The notes beneath the pieces are model-generated. The model saw only the letters and a program-made list of their open reading frames with translations, was not told the DNA's origin and did no database searches. Positions 7,745 through 15,353 of a stretch of DNA of 17,688 nt are shown here, one piece after another; positions within the stretch are counted from its first letter, which is position 1, and every line of letters starts with the position of its first letter. Source of the DNA: Candidatus Elusimicrobium euhamitermitis. Its GTDB lineage: Bacteria > Elusimicrobiota > Elusimicrobia > Elusimicrobiales > Elusimicrobiaceae. The stretch covers positions 1 to 17,688 of the forward strand of contig JAIRUU010000101.1 in NCBI GenBank assembly GCA_031254225.1. Reading direction: 5' to 3'. The position numbers and the translations under genes are program-made.

Positions 7745-7751
7745 TTTTTTT

Positions 7752-8567
7752 GTGAAAAAGGTAATAATGAATTTTGTCTTTGCGGCAGTGTTGTTTTTCA
7801 CCGCGGTAACTGCGGCATACTGCGCGGTCAGTTCCTATAATGTCTGCCGCTGCAAACAAGAATCGCCCGGCATCAGCGACCAGTTCAATGTCTGCTGCCA
7901 GTCGCTCGCCGAAGGGAACACGGTAAGCTCTGTTGTTAACGCACAAAACTGCTGCTTCGGCAAAGGCGGCGGATACGGCGATGCGGGAGACGCAAGATGT
8001 TGTACCGGAACAGACGCGGGAAAGAAATGGACTGGCAACGGCTGCGTGACTGAAGCCTCCTCCTGCACCTCCACCTACGGAACCTGGTCTTACGGCGACT
8101 GGGCATACCCGGTTGAAACTTATTATGACACCTGTAACGGCAAGCCTTTGGAGACATTTACCTGTACCGCGGCGGATTCCGGCACAACCTGTACGGATTT
8201 TACGCAGACCGGCGCTTGTCCTTCAACCAAAAAAACGCAGTGGGGCGCCTGGGGAACGGTATCCGATACGGAACAATTTTCTTCAAGACCGTCGTCTACA
8301 TGCATGAGTTCCACGGTTACTTATATGAAAAATAATTGGATAACGCCTTCACAGATTACCACGAATCAAGCCATAGAAGCCTGCAAAACCCAATGTAATG
8401 CCTCTATAGGCGGGACTACGCCGTGCGCTTCTTCATGCAGAGTAATAGGAAATTGTTGGACTAATCCAAGCGGCGCAGGAGTTTATTGCGAGGTCCGCGA
8501 TATTGACTGCACTGTAAAAGACAGTAAGGTGTGCTCCGTAGGATACAGAAGCGTTAAATGCTGCTGA
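7752..8567 (+). CDS. Secreted Cys-rich protein, paralogue 1
   Basis: A 271-residue protein starting at GTG 7752 with a strong ribosome site. Residues 1-25 form a signal peptide (MKKVIMNFVFAAVLFF then TAVTAAYCA). It contains 26 cysteines, 25 or so in the mature part, including CC pairs near 48-49, 67-68 and 83-84 and a terminal KCC. The N-terminal module CRCKQESPGISDQFNVCC aligns without gaps to CRCNQAAPGLPDNTSTCC in the next gene (9 of 18 identical). The middle has Trp-rich stretches (GTWSYGDW, TQWGAWG) interspersed with Cys, loosely like thrombospondin type 1 repeats; this is only a resemblance. There are no enzymatic motifs and no membrane anchor beyond the signal. Likely exported and disulfide-bonded; role unknown. 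It is a single-gene unit with its own terminator. Confidence 0.9.
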   Translation: MKKVIMNFVFAAVLFFTAVTAAYCAVSSYNVCRCKQESPGISDQFNVCCQSLAEGNTVSSVVNAQNCCFGKGGGYGDAGDARCCTGTDAGKKWTGNGCVTEASSCTSTYGTWSYGDWAYPVETYYDTCNGKPLETFTCTAADSGTTCTDFTQTGACPSTKKTQWGAWGTVSDTEQFSSRPSSTCMSSTVTYMKNNWITPSQITTNQAIEACKTQCNASIGGTTPCASSCRVIGNCWTNPSGAGVYCEVRDIDCTVKDSKVCSVGYRSVKCC

Positions 8568-8607
8568 GCCGTAAAAACCAGTATGCTTTTTCCCGTTAAA
8601 CAAAATG

Positions 8608-8637
8608 AAACCAGCGGCGTTAACGCCGCGGGTTTTT
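8608..8637 (+). terminator. Intrinsic terminator after Cys-rich paralogue 1
   Basis: A perfect palindromic stem GCGGCGTTAACGCCGC (8614-8629) is extended by AAACC on the left and GGTTT on the right, followed by T residues. Like the terminator before the first copy, it leads straight into the upstream repeat. Confidence 0.88.
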
Positions 8638-8747
8638 AGCTGTCTTTTCCATTCTTTTGAAAAAATAACTTTCCTGCCGCGCGGAATCACTTCAGTCGTA
8701 AAAAAACATAGCCTTTTTAGTTATTATGGATTAGCTCTTTTTAGGGT

Positions 8748-8758
8748 TAAAATATAAG
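8748..8758 (+). promoter_or_regulatory. Possible -10 element for second complete Cys-rich gene
   Basis: TAAAAT (8748-8753) and TATAAG (8753-8758) occupy the same positions as the -10-like hexamers in the first copy. The -35 region is not recognisable. Confidence 0.4.
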
Positions 8759-8776
8759 AGTAATCTTGTGATAATT

Positions 8777-8783
8777 AAGGAGG
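8777..8783 (+). promoter_or_regulatory. Ribosome binding site fixing GTG start 8789
   Basis: AAGGAGG lies 5 bases before GTG 8789. The upstream in-frame GTG at 8768 lies before this site and would add seven non-signal residues, so 8789 is preferred, matching the start of the paralogue. Confidence 0.88.
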
Positions 8784-8788
8784 ATTTT

Positions 8789-9592
8789 GTGAAAAACATA
8801 TTAATAAATTTTGTTTTTGCGGCATTTTTGTTTTCAGCCGCCGGAACAACGCTTTCATTTGCCGCTTCCCCATATGAACACTGCAGATGTAATCAGGCCG
8901 CTCCCGGACTGCCCGATAATACCTCAACATGCTGTAATGACGCCTTAAACAATAATTATCAAAACAATAGCAGTAATAAAGACGCTTGCTGCAAAAAAGT
9001 GAAAGGGGCGGCTTATTCATGGACGGGAGGAAGCGCGGCATGGTCAACGTCTTACTGCAAAACGCCGTGTTCATCGGTATCATGTCCTGTCGGACAGACG
9101 CAGAACGGACAGAGTTATCAGGAAACTACCGGCACATGCTGCGCGGCAACTTCTGTATGGCAGAGTAAAAGAGATTATCTTCAAGGCGGTCTCGGGAGAG
9201 TGTATATTCTAACATCAGAAGACCCTGACCCAAACTCAAACACGGCAATAACAGCGGCGAGAAGCGCATGCAACAACTTTCTTCCGGATCCGAATCAGAA
9301 TTGCAACATTGATTATCCTATCTGCAAAACGCCGCCGCCTACGCTCTACGCGGCATGCTCCCCGCAAGGCTCTTATTGCGCCGTTAATTCGTACGAATAC
9401 TTGGTGGAGCCGGAGTATGAACAAACAGTGGGTTATGACAAAGATACCGTCTGCAGCAGCTACACATACAACAAAAACACCAATCAGTATACATGTTACG
9501 GCCTGACCGGCTACTACTCTACTTGGAACTATTTGTATTATGAGTACAAATGTAACTGTTACAAAGGTTATAATACCTTCATCTGCAGTTAA
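8789..9592 (+). CDS. Secreted Cys-rich protein, paralogue 2
   Basis: A 267-residue protein starting at GTG 8789. A signal peptide covers about residues 1-25 (MKNILINFVFAAFLFSAAG then TTLSFAA). It has 21 cysteines. Order of modules: the N-terminal C-R-C-x-Q...P-G...D...CC block shared with the upstream paralogue; an Asn-rich spacer; DACCKK...WTG; the block CSSVSC plus NGQSYQETTGTCC, which is nearly repeated in the partial gene at 1-429; then a C-terminal region rich in Tyr and Cys (KCNCYKGYNTFICS). The gene thus links the other two family members, sharing one module with each. No catalytic or adhesion domain is recognised. Probably an exported, disulfide-stabilised protein. It has its own upstream repeat and terminator. 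Confidence 0.9.
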   Translation: MKNILINFVFAAFLFSAAGTTLSFAASPYEHCRCNQAAPGLPDNTSTCCNDALNNNYQNNSSNKDACCKKVKGAAYSWTGGSAAWSTSYCKTPCSSVSCPVGQTQNGQSYQETTGTCCAATSVWQSKRDYLQGGLGRVYILTSEDPDPNSNTAITAARSACNNFLPDPNQNCNIDYPICKTPPPTLYAACSPQGSYCAVNSYEYLVEPEYEQTVGYDKDTVCSSYTYNKNTNQYTCYGLTGYYSTWNYLYYEYKCNCYKGYNTFICS

Positions 9593-9614
9593 AATTGTTT
9601 TTAATTCTTAGCAG

Positions 9615-9651
9615 AAACTCCGGCGTCTGTAAAACGCAGACGCCGGAGTTT
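9615..9651. terminator. Bidirectional terminator between Cys-rich paralogue 2 and lepA
   Basis: A perfect 15-bp stem (AAACTCCGGCGTCTG and its complement) encloses a 7-base loop. The T tracts are short in both directions, but the position between two convergent genes (stops at 9592 and 9662) supports use by both. Confidence 0.85.
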
Positions 9652-9661
9652 ATAACAGCTT

Positions 9662-11485
9662 TTATTTATCTTCGTTAATTTTAAGCATTGCCACAAACGC
9701 TTCCTGCGGAATGTTTACGCTGCCTATGCTTTTCATTCTTTTTTTGCCTTCTTTTTGTTTCTCAAGAAGTTTGCGTTTGCGCGTTATGTCCCCGCCGTAA
9801 CATTTGGCTATGACGTCTTTACGCATGGCCGGAATAGTTTCGCGCGCGACTATTTTTCCGTTTACTCTCGCCTGCACAGCGACCTCAAACATCTGGCGGC
9901 CTATAAGTTCTTTAAGTTTTTCGCACAGCGCGCGGCCCTGCGTCTGCGCTTTGTCTTTGTGGGTTATTACGGACAGAGCGTCCACCGGCTCGCCGTGCAG
10001 CAAAATTTCCATAAGCACCACGTCCGCGCTTTTATATTCGTCAAGTTCGTAATCAAAAGAAGCGTAGCCTTTTGAGACGGATTTTAATTTATTGTAAAAA
10101 TCTATAACCATCTCCGCCATGGGCATATAATATTTTATGATGACGCGCATGTTTGAAATGTGTTCCATTTCAATATACGTTCCGCGCTTTTCTTTAAGCA
10201 GCGTCATCACGCCGTCCATAAATTCAACGGGCGTGACAATGGTAATTTTTATTGTCGGCTCTTTAATGTCTAAAATATCCCCGTACGGCGGAAAATTGGC
10301 CGGATTGTCTATGATTTTATAACCGTCCCCCGCGTCCCGCAGCGCGGAAAGTTCCTGCGGGTGCGTTTTACGGTGCGTAAATTTTACGTGGTAAACAACG
10401 TTGGGGCTCGTCGCTATCAAAGACAAATTAAACTCGCGCTCCAGCCTTTCTTTAACAATTTCAATATGCAAAAGCCCCATAAAACCCAGACGGAAACCGT
10501 AACCCAAAGCTTTTGAAACTTCATTCTGGTAATGGAAAGATGAGTCTGACAAATTTAATTTTTCAAGCGCGGTGCGCAGCATGGGGTAATCAAGGGAATC
10601 TATCGGGAAAATACTTGCAAAAACCACGGGCTTTGCTTCCTGGTATCCCGGCAGCGGCGCGTCCGCAGGATTATCGGCAAGCGTAACCGTGTCGCCCACT
10701 TTAACGCTGTGAATATCTTTTATTCCGGCGACGATGTAGCCGACTTCGCCCATATTAAGCTCGGCGCCTTTGGTCAGCTGCGGCGTCATAAAACCTATTT
10801 CTTCTATTTTTGAAGTTACGTTGCCGGCCATTAATTTTATCGTCTGACCCTGTTTTAAACTGCCGTCAAACATGCGGACATAAATTACCACGCCGCGGAA
10901 AGCGTCATAAAAAGAATCAAATATAAGCCCGCGCGGTTTGCCGTGTTCCTGCCCTTTCGGCGCCGGAATGTCGGCGACGATTCTTTCCAAAAGACGGTCA
11001 ACGCCTTTGCCGGTTTTGGCGCTTACTCTTTCGGCGGAAATAGGCTCGCGCAGAATTTCCCAAAGCTGCTCTTCGGCCACGTCCGCGTCAGACTGGGATA
11101 AATCAACTTTATTCATTACCGGAATTATTTTGAGGCCGAGGCTCTGCGCAAGGTGCGCGTGCGCCACCGTCTGCGCTTCAACGCCCTGGGACGCGTCCAC
11201 CAGCAAAAGCACGCCCTCGCACGCGCGCAGGCTGCGCGCCACTTCATAAGAAAAATCCACGTGGCCGGGCGTGTCAATCAAATTAAGCTCATAGTCTTTA
11301 TATTTAATGCGGACGGCTTTTGCTTTAATTGTAATGCCGCGTTCCTTTTCAAGCTCCATACCGTCAAGCAGCTGCGCCGTCATCTTGCGTTTTGAGACGG
11401 TGCCGGTGTCCTCAAGTATGCGGTCAGAAAGGGTTGTTTTGCCGTGGTCTATATGGGCTACTATGGAAAAATTACGGATTTTCAT
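9662..11485 (-). CDS. lepA: Elongation factor 4 (LepA), ribosomal GTPase
   Basis: A 607-residue translational GTPase of normal LepA length, acting on the ribosome in translation or ribosome assembly. GTPase motifs: G1 AHIDHGKTT (10-18), G3 DTPGHVDF and G4 NKVD. The elongation-factor-like domains follow, then the LepA-specific C-terminal domain ending in KEGKKRMKSIGSVNIPQEAF. The first 14 bases overlap the end of ptsI, so it is the last gene of the long leftward PTS operon. The adjacent hairpin at 9615-9651 closes the unit. Nothing in the protein is unusual; the position behind the sugar phosphotransferase genes is the notable point. Confidence 0.98.
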   Translation of the reverse strand: MKIRNFSIVAHIDHGKTTLSDRILEDTGTVSKRKMTAQLLDGMELEKERGITIKAKAVRIKYKDYELNLIDTPGHVDFSYEVARSLRACEGVLLLVDASQGVEAQTVAHAHLAQSLGLKIIPVMNKVDLSQSDADVAEEQLWEILREPISAERVSAKTGKGVDRLLERIVADIPAPKGQEHGKPRGLIFDSFYDAFRGVVIYVRMFDGSLKQGQTIKLMAGNVTSKIEEIGFMTPQLTKGAELNMGEVGYIVAGIKDIHSVKVGDTVTLADNPADAPLPGYQEAKPVVFASIFPIDSLDYPMLRTALEKLNLSDSSFHYQNEVSKALGYGFRLGFMGLLHIEIVKERLEREFNLSLIATSPNVVYHVKFTHRKTHPQELSALRDAGDGYKIIDNPANFPPYGDILDIKEPTIKITIVTPVEFMDGVMTLLKEKRGTYIEMEHISNMRVIIKYYMPMAEMVIDFYNKLKSVSKGYASFDYELDEYKSADVVLMEILLHGEPVDALSVITHKDKAQTQGRALCEKLKELIGRQMFEVAVQARVNGKIVARETIPAMRKDVIAKCYGGDITRKRKLLEKQKEGKKRMKSIGSVNIPQEAFVAMLKINEDK

Positions 11486-13235
11486 TAAGGGTTTTCTCGC
11501 CTTCGGGAGTTGTAAGACTTAAACTCAGATTTTTAATTTCCGCCGAGCTGTCCATCAAAAGCGCGGCCTGCGCCAAATTAGCGCACGCGTCATAACTGAC
11601 GGAGCGCAGTTTATTTTTTATTCTCAAAAACATTCTGGGCGACGTTGACAAAGTATGAACGCCCAGACCTATAAGCAGCGGCACGATTTCCGGGTCGGAC
11701 GCAAGTTCCCCGCAAATGCTCACGCTCTTGCCTTTCTGCGCGCACGTCTGGACTATATGGTTTATAATTCTTATAAAACCAGGGTGGTAAGGGTCATACA
11801 AAACCGCGACGTCCTGGTTCATTCTGTCAACCGCTATCATATATTGTATTAGGTCATTTGTGCCTATTGAAACAAAATCCACTTCCGGCAGCATGCTGTC
11901 CAAAGCAAAAGCGGCGGAAGGAACTTCCACCATAATGCCGAAATCTATTTTGTTTTTCGGCGTTACGCCCTGCGCGGCAAGAGCGCGCAGAGTATCGTTA
12001 AAAACCGCTTTTACGGCGCGCACTTCTTCAAGACTGGAAATCATGGGCACTATTAATTTTACCGGCGCTGGCGCGGCGGCCGCGGCCCGTATTATGGCGC
12101 GCAGCTGTGTCTGCATAATAGCCGGATATTTGAGAAGTATTCTGACGCCGCGCAGACCCATAAAAGGATTAAGCTCCTCTTTATATTCGCCGAGGTTTAG
12201 TGAGTGCACTTTATCCCCGCCCAAATCAGCCAGACGTATGTGCACCGGCCGCATGTCAAATTTTTTGGCCGTGGCCGCGTAAATATTAAACTGTTCTTCT
12301 TCGGACGGCGGCAGCGCGCGGTCAAGAAATAAAAATTCCGTGCGCAAAAGACCGAGACCCTCCGTTTTAAGTTTTTTTGTTTCTTTGGAATCAAGACGCG
12401 GGTCATAATTTATCATCATTGTGACGTGCTTGCCGTCCGTCGTCAGGAAAGGCAGGTCGTTGATTGTTTTTAACAGCAGCTCGGAGCGTTTTATTTCGCG
12501 CTGTATTTTTCTGTACTTGGCAAGAGTCTCGGCGTCAGGGTTGACTATAACCGCGCCGGACTCGCCGTCCACAATCAGCATGTCGCCCGCTTTAATTGTT
12601 TTGCTTGAGACGGAAGAGCCCACTACCGCCGGTATTTCCATGCTCTGCGCGAGTATCGCGCTGTGGCTTGTCTTGCCGCCGATGTCCGTCACAAAAGCTA
12701 TAAAATTATTGTCTTTTAAATTAAGCGTGTCCGACGGCAGCAGATTGTGCGCCACCAGAACGGACGGGCCCGCCGCCTTTTCCATAGCGTAACGCGCGCC
12801 GCCGGTAAGGTTTGTAATAAGCCTTTTGGCCACGTCGGAAACGTCATTTTTTCTCTCTTTAAAAAACTCGTCCGTGAGATTGTCAAAAGTTATGCTTATT
12901 TCCTGCAGCGCAAGAAGCACCGCGCTTTCCGCCACAAGATGCTCTTTTTGTATTTTGCTTTTTATGGAATTTTTAAAATTAGGGTCTTCCAGAATAGTTT
13001 TATGCGCGTCTATGACGCGGGCGTAATCCGGCCCCAGCGTTTCTTTAATCTGTTTTTCAAGCGCGTCCAAATCCGCGCGGGATTTTTCATATGCGGTTTT
13101 AAGGCGCAGCAGTTCCGCATCCGTCTCAGACGGAGGAAATTTGCCGTGTTGCACGTCAAGCACGGCCGGCTTGTAAAGCACCGCCGGACCTATGGCCACG
13201 CCCGGGCTTGCCGCTATGCCTTTAATATTTTCCAT
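11472..13235 (-). CDS. ptsI: PTS enzyme I (phosphoenolpyruvate-protein phosphotransferase)
   Basis: Cytoplasmic first enzyme of the PTS: it takes phosphate from phosphoenolpyruvate onto a histidine and passes it to HPr. The 587 residues match the family. The phosphorylated histidine is His191 in GGKTSHSAILAQ. The C-terminal PEP-binding barrel shows LRTEFLF, GTNDLIQY and the active cysteine region SICGELASDP. The N-terminus (GIAASPGVAIGPAVLY) is characteristic. Its start codon shares one base with the stop of ptsH (TAATG), and its end overlaps lepA by 14 bases. This favours translational coupling within the operon. Confidence 0.98.
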   Translation of the reverse strand: MENIKGIAASPGVAIGPAVLYKPAVLDVQHGKFPPSETDAELLRLKTAYEKSRADLDALEKQIKETLGPDYARVIDAHKTILEDPNFKNSIKSKIQKEHLVAESAVLLALQEISITFDNLTDEFFKERKNDVSDVAKRLITNLTGGARYAMEKAAGPSVLVAHNLLPSDTLNLKDNNFIAFVTDIGGKTSHSAILAQSMEIPAVVGSSVSSKTIKAGDMLIVDGESGAVIVNPDAETLAKYRKIQREIKRSELLLKTINDLPFLTTDGKHVTMMINYDPRLDSKETKKLKTEGLGLLRTEFLFLDRALPPSEEEQFNIYAATAKKFDMRPVHIRLADLGGDKVHSLNLGEYKEELNPFMGLRGVRILLKYPAIMQTQLRAIIRAAAAAPAPVKLIVPMISSLEEVRAVKAVFNDTLRALAAQGVTPKNKIDFGIMVEVPSAAFALDSMLPEVDFVSIGTNDLIQYMIAVDRMNQDVAVLYDPYHPGFIRIINHIVQTCAQKGKSVSICGELASDPEIVPLLIGLGVHTLSTSPRMFLRIKNKLRSVSYDACANLAQAALLMDSSAEIKNLSLSLTTPEGEKTLNENP

Positions 13236-13504
13236 TAATACGCCTCTGAAAAGCCTGAAACAAATAAATCTTCCACGGCTTTAAGCGCCTCCGCTTCGTC
13301 CGCGCCTTCAAAAGTAAAAATAAGCACCGCGCCGTGCTGCGCGGCGAGCATCATTATGCCCATAATGCTTTTTGCGTTGACTTCCACGCCGTCTTTTTCA
13401 ATTTTTATTTCGGAATTAAATTTGCCGGCCGTCTGCGCGAGCATTGCCGCCGGCCGCGCGTGCAGCCCCATCTGATTTTTGACTTCCAATCCTTTCTTTA
13501 TCAT
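13235..13504 (-). CDS. ptsH: PTS phosphocarrier protein HPr
   Basis: An 89-residue cytoplasmic phosphocarrier between enzyme I and EIIA. I chose ATG 13504 (MIKKGLEVK) over the longer frame from 13525 because it places the phosphorylated histidine exactly at His15 (GLHARPA) and the regulatory serine exactly at Ser46 (AKSIMGIMML), as in characterised HPr proteins. The start also overlaps the EIID stop as ATGA. Ser46 is the target of the HPr kinase/phosphorylase encoded at the head of the same operon, so both the catalytic and the regulatory phosphorylation sites are intact. The next gene, ptsI, overlaps by one base. Confidence 0.97.
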   Translation of the reverse strand: MIKKGLEVKNQMGLHARPAAMLAQTAGKFNSEIKIEKDGVEVNAKSIMGIMMLAAQHGAVLIFTFEGADEAEALKAVEDLFVSGFSEAY

Positions 13505-14295
13505 ATAAAGTAAATCCCCGCCCATATGACAAAAGTTATAACAAAATAAATATATATGTTAGGAATATTGTATTTAGACGCAAAACCGCTTATTATATAA
13601 ATAAATATTAACGCGGTAAGGTAAATTAAAAACTGCGGGCTTAAAGACATGTCCGTATAATTTTTATACCAGACCAAAACGGCAAGCCCTGCCGTCAGAA
13701 CAAAACCTATCATTTTAAAAACCCTGATAAGTCTGTTCCAGTTAAAAGCCAAAAGGCCGAAAGTGTTTTCCCTGTTGCCCTGGTAAGCAACTTTTAATCC
13801 TTTCCATTTAATATAAAGCGTCACGGCGTTATAGAAAAACAGCACGACGGCAAACAGCACCGCGGCCTGCGCGCCGGTAAAATAAGCTTTTGAAAAATAC
13901 GGGTCCGCCGCCACAAACATAAACGCGCAAAAAACGCCGAAGACCAGGGACAGCGGGCGCAGCGCGTCCCAAAACAGCCGGTCCCCTATGGACGCCACGG
14001 AGGACGTCAAAAAAGTTTTTACCACGCGCCAGCTTGTTTTTCTGACGGGCGCGAGAGCCACCTCTTCTTCCAGCTTTGCCAAAGCGCCGTAACAAAAAAC
14101 CGCCATGACGGGATTTGTATTAAACGTTTCCATATAACGTATCACGGCCGCGTCAAGATTTTTGCCTTGGTAAAGATTCCTTAAAAACGGCAGCATTGTA
14201 AAAGCAAACCCGAAACCCTGAAAGCGCAGATAGTTCCACCCCGCCTGTAAAAACAGCGAGCGTAAAAATATGACGAGTCTGTTTTTAAATTTCAT
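13501..14295 (-). CDS. PTS mannose-family EIID membrane component
   Basis: A 264-residue membrane subunit of the mannose/fructose/sorbose-type PTS permease, working with EIIC. The start at ATG 14295 gives MKFKNRLVIFLRSLFLQAGW; it overlaps the EIIC stop as ATGA and removes 17 poorly conserved residues of the longest frame. Family features are the opening SLFLQAGWNY and FQGFGFAFTMLPFL segments, a central soluble part with RLFWDALRPL, and several hydrophobic helices in the C-terminal half. The substrate (mannose, fructose, glucosamine or another sugar) cannot be deduced. Its end overlaps ptsH by 4 bases. Confidence 0.93.
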   Translation of the reverse strand: MKFKNRLVIFLRSLFLQAGWNYLRFQGFGFAFTMLPFLRNLYQGKNLDAAVIRYMETFNTNPVMAVFCYGALAKLEEEVALAPVRKTSWRVVKTFLTSSVASIGDRLFWDALRPLSLVFGVFCAFMFVAADPYFSKAYFTGAQAAVLFAVVLFFYNAVTLYIKWKGLKVAYQGNRENTFGLLAFNWNRLIRVFKMIGFVLTAGLAVLVWYKNYTDMSLSPQFLIYLTALIFIYIISGFASKYNIPNIYIYFVITFVIWAGIYFI

Positions 14296-14897
14296 GCCTG
14301 CACCCTTACGCTGAATTTCCTTAGCAGCGCAAAAACGCCCAGCCACGGCGCCGCCAGATACGCGGCGTTAAACGCGACGTGCATATTGGCCCCTACCGGC
14401 TTTGCGTAATATAAAAACGTTTTTGCCGCCAATACCGCGGCCAGCATAACGCCAAAAGTTATTGCGACCTGAAACAGCATGCTGCCGAAAACAAAAGTAT
14501 TAACTATTTTTACGGGATTATTATTAAGGTCCGTCTGTCTTGCAAGCATACGCCTGGCGGTAAAGCCGCGCAGCCGCATTTCAATAAATCTGAACAACAG
14601 CCCGACGGCAACTCCGTAAAAAAACGCAAAATATAAAGGCGCGCCGTAACACGCGGCCATGACCGCGCATAACGCCGCCACGGTGCCGTTAGGCGGCAGA
14701 ACGCCGCCGACGGGCGTGAAATCCACAAACAAAAGCTCAATAAAAATGCCGAGCTGCACGCCCGCGCTCACGTCCCCCATAATAAAACCGAAAATGATTC
14801 CGCACATAAACGGCCGCGCAAAACCGAACTGGCCGAAACTTACGTTGTCAAGCTCTATAACCGCCGCTATCAGACACATTAATATGATTAACTGCAT
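14292..14897 (-). CDS. PTS mannose-family EIIC membrane component, short
   Basis: A 201-residue polytopic protein forming the sugar channel with EIID. The N-terminal half is typical of the family: ELDNVSFGQFGFARP, GFIMGDVSAGVQLGIFIELL and GGVLPPNG. Family members I know are generally around 250 residues, so this one is shorter. The N-terminus aligns normally, so the shortening lies towards the C-terminus. The reading frame is intact and overlaps both neighbours (10 bases with EIIB, 4 with EIID), which argues against decay. It could be a compact lineage-specific form. Confidence 0.9.
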   Translation of the reverse strand: MQLIILMCLIAAVIELDNVSFGQFGFARPFMCGIIFGFIMGDVSAGVQLGIFIELLFVDFTPVGGVLPPNGTVAALCAVMAACYGAPLYFAFFYGVAVGLLFRFIEMRLRGFTARRMLARQTDLNNNPVKIVNTFVFGSMLFQVAITFGVMLAAVLAAKTFLYYAKPVGANMHVAFNAAYLAAPWLGVFALLRKFSVRVQA

Positions 14898-15352
14898 AGA
14901 ATATCCTTTAAATCCGCATGCGGTTCCTTCGGAACGGAACGGCCGTCAATATCCACGCCCGAGTTAATTAAATTTTTCACAAAACCGCGTTCCTGCGGCG
15001 TAAGATAAACGTCCGTCAAAATTTTGTCCCGCCCTTCGCGGTAATGCAGGCCGCCGATATTTATTGACTTAAAATTTATCCCCTCTTTAACGGCCTGCCC
15101 GAGACTGTCCAGACTTTCAAAAAGCAAAAATATGCGCGAAGAGGAATGTTTCACATAGTCCGCCGCGGCGCGGACATTTAAAACTTTAAGCCCGTATTCC
15201 GGCGGAAGCGCAAGGCGCATTAAATTTTTTGAAAGAGAATCCGCATGTTCAAGCACTACGACAAGCTCGTCTATTTTCATGCCCGGCAGCCAGCCCTGCA
15301 CTATCTGCCCGTGTATAAGCCTGTCGTCAACGCGCGTAAAAGACACGGGCAT
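14888..15352 (-). CDS. PTS mannose/sorbose-family EIIB component
   Basis: A 154-residue cytoplasmic subunit that transfers phosphate from EIIA to the incoming sugar. The active histidine is His14 in the family motif RVDDRLIHGQIVQGW, and the length is normal. The conserved NIGGLHYREGRDKI and YLTPQE segments support the family. Here EIIA and EIIB are separate genes, unlike the fused EIIAB (ManX) of E. coli. It begins 1 base after the EIIA stop and overlaps EIIC by 10 bases. Confidence 0.96.
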   Translation of the reverse strand: MPVSFTRVDDRLIHGQIVQGWLPGMKIDELVVVLEHADSLSKNLMRLALPPEYGLKVLNVRAAADYVKHSSSRIFLLFESLDSLGQAVKEGINFKSINIGGLHYREGRDKILTDVYLTPQERGFVKNLINSGVDIDGRSVPKEPHADLKDILCS

Positions 15353-15353
15353 A

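Larger units (their letters stand above)
7591..7751 (+). repeat. Upstream repeat, copy 1, before first complete Cys-rich gene
   Basis: The core 7601-7694 is identical to 8640-8733 at 93 of 94 positions; the only change is G at 7627 versus T at 8666. Similarity continues more loosely through the promoter-like AATATAAG and the AAGGAGG ribosome site up to the start codon. It contains a small hairpin (TTCTTTT / AAAAGAA) and a GC-rich CCGCGCGG. It begins inside the T tract of the preceding terminator. Conservation stronger than in the coding regions suggests a shared promoter or leader, or recent copying. Confidence 0.93.
8631..8788 (+). repeat. Upstream repeat, copy 2, before second complete Cys-rich gene
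   Basis: Second copy of the element at 7591-7751, offset by 1039 bases. The core 8640-8733 differs by a single base. After that the two copies diverge by scattered changes while keeping AATATAAG and the AAGGAGG site. The two preceding terminator stems are unrelated in sequence, so the repeat starts at the T tract and not in the preceding gene. Confidence 0.93.

Noticed and set aside
7469..8690. Minus-strand frames beginning MIPRGRKVLFSKEWKRQLK and MIPRGRKVIFSKEWKRQLK in the two repeats
   Set aside because: The shared peptide is just the reverse translation of the near-identical noncoding repeat. Past the repeat the frames diverge completely and run antisense into real genes, and neither has a ribosome site.
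7591..8790. Repeats considered as ends of a composite transposon or attachment sites
   Set aside because: They are direct repeats, no transposase or integrase lies between them, and the enclosed gene is simply a family member, so tandem duplication or a shared promoter cassette is simpler.
12747..13238. 163-residue plus-strand open frame inside ptsI
   Set aside because: Antisense to ptsI, rich in Arg, Phe and His as expected of a shadow, no domain or ribosome site.
13505..13525. Upstream ATG of ptsH giving seven extra residues (MGGDLLY)
   Set aside because: It shifts the active sites away from His15 and Ser46 and lies well inside EIID; the ATGA overlap at 13504 is the better start.
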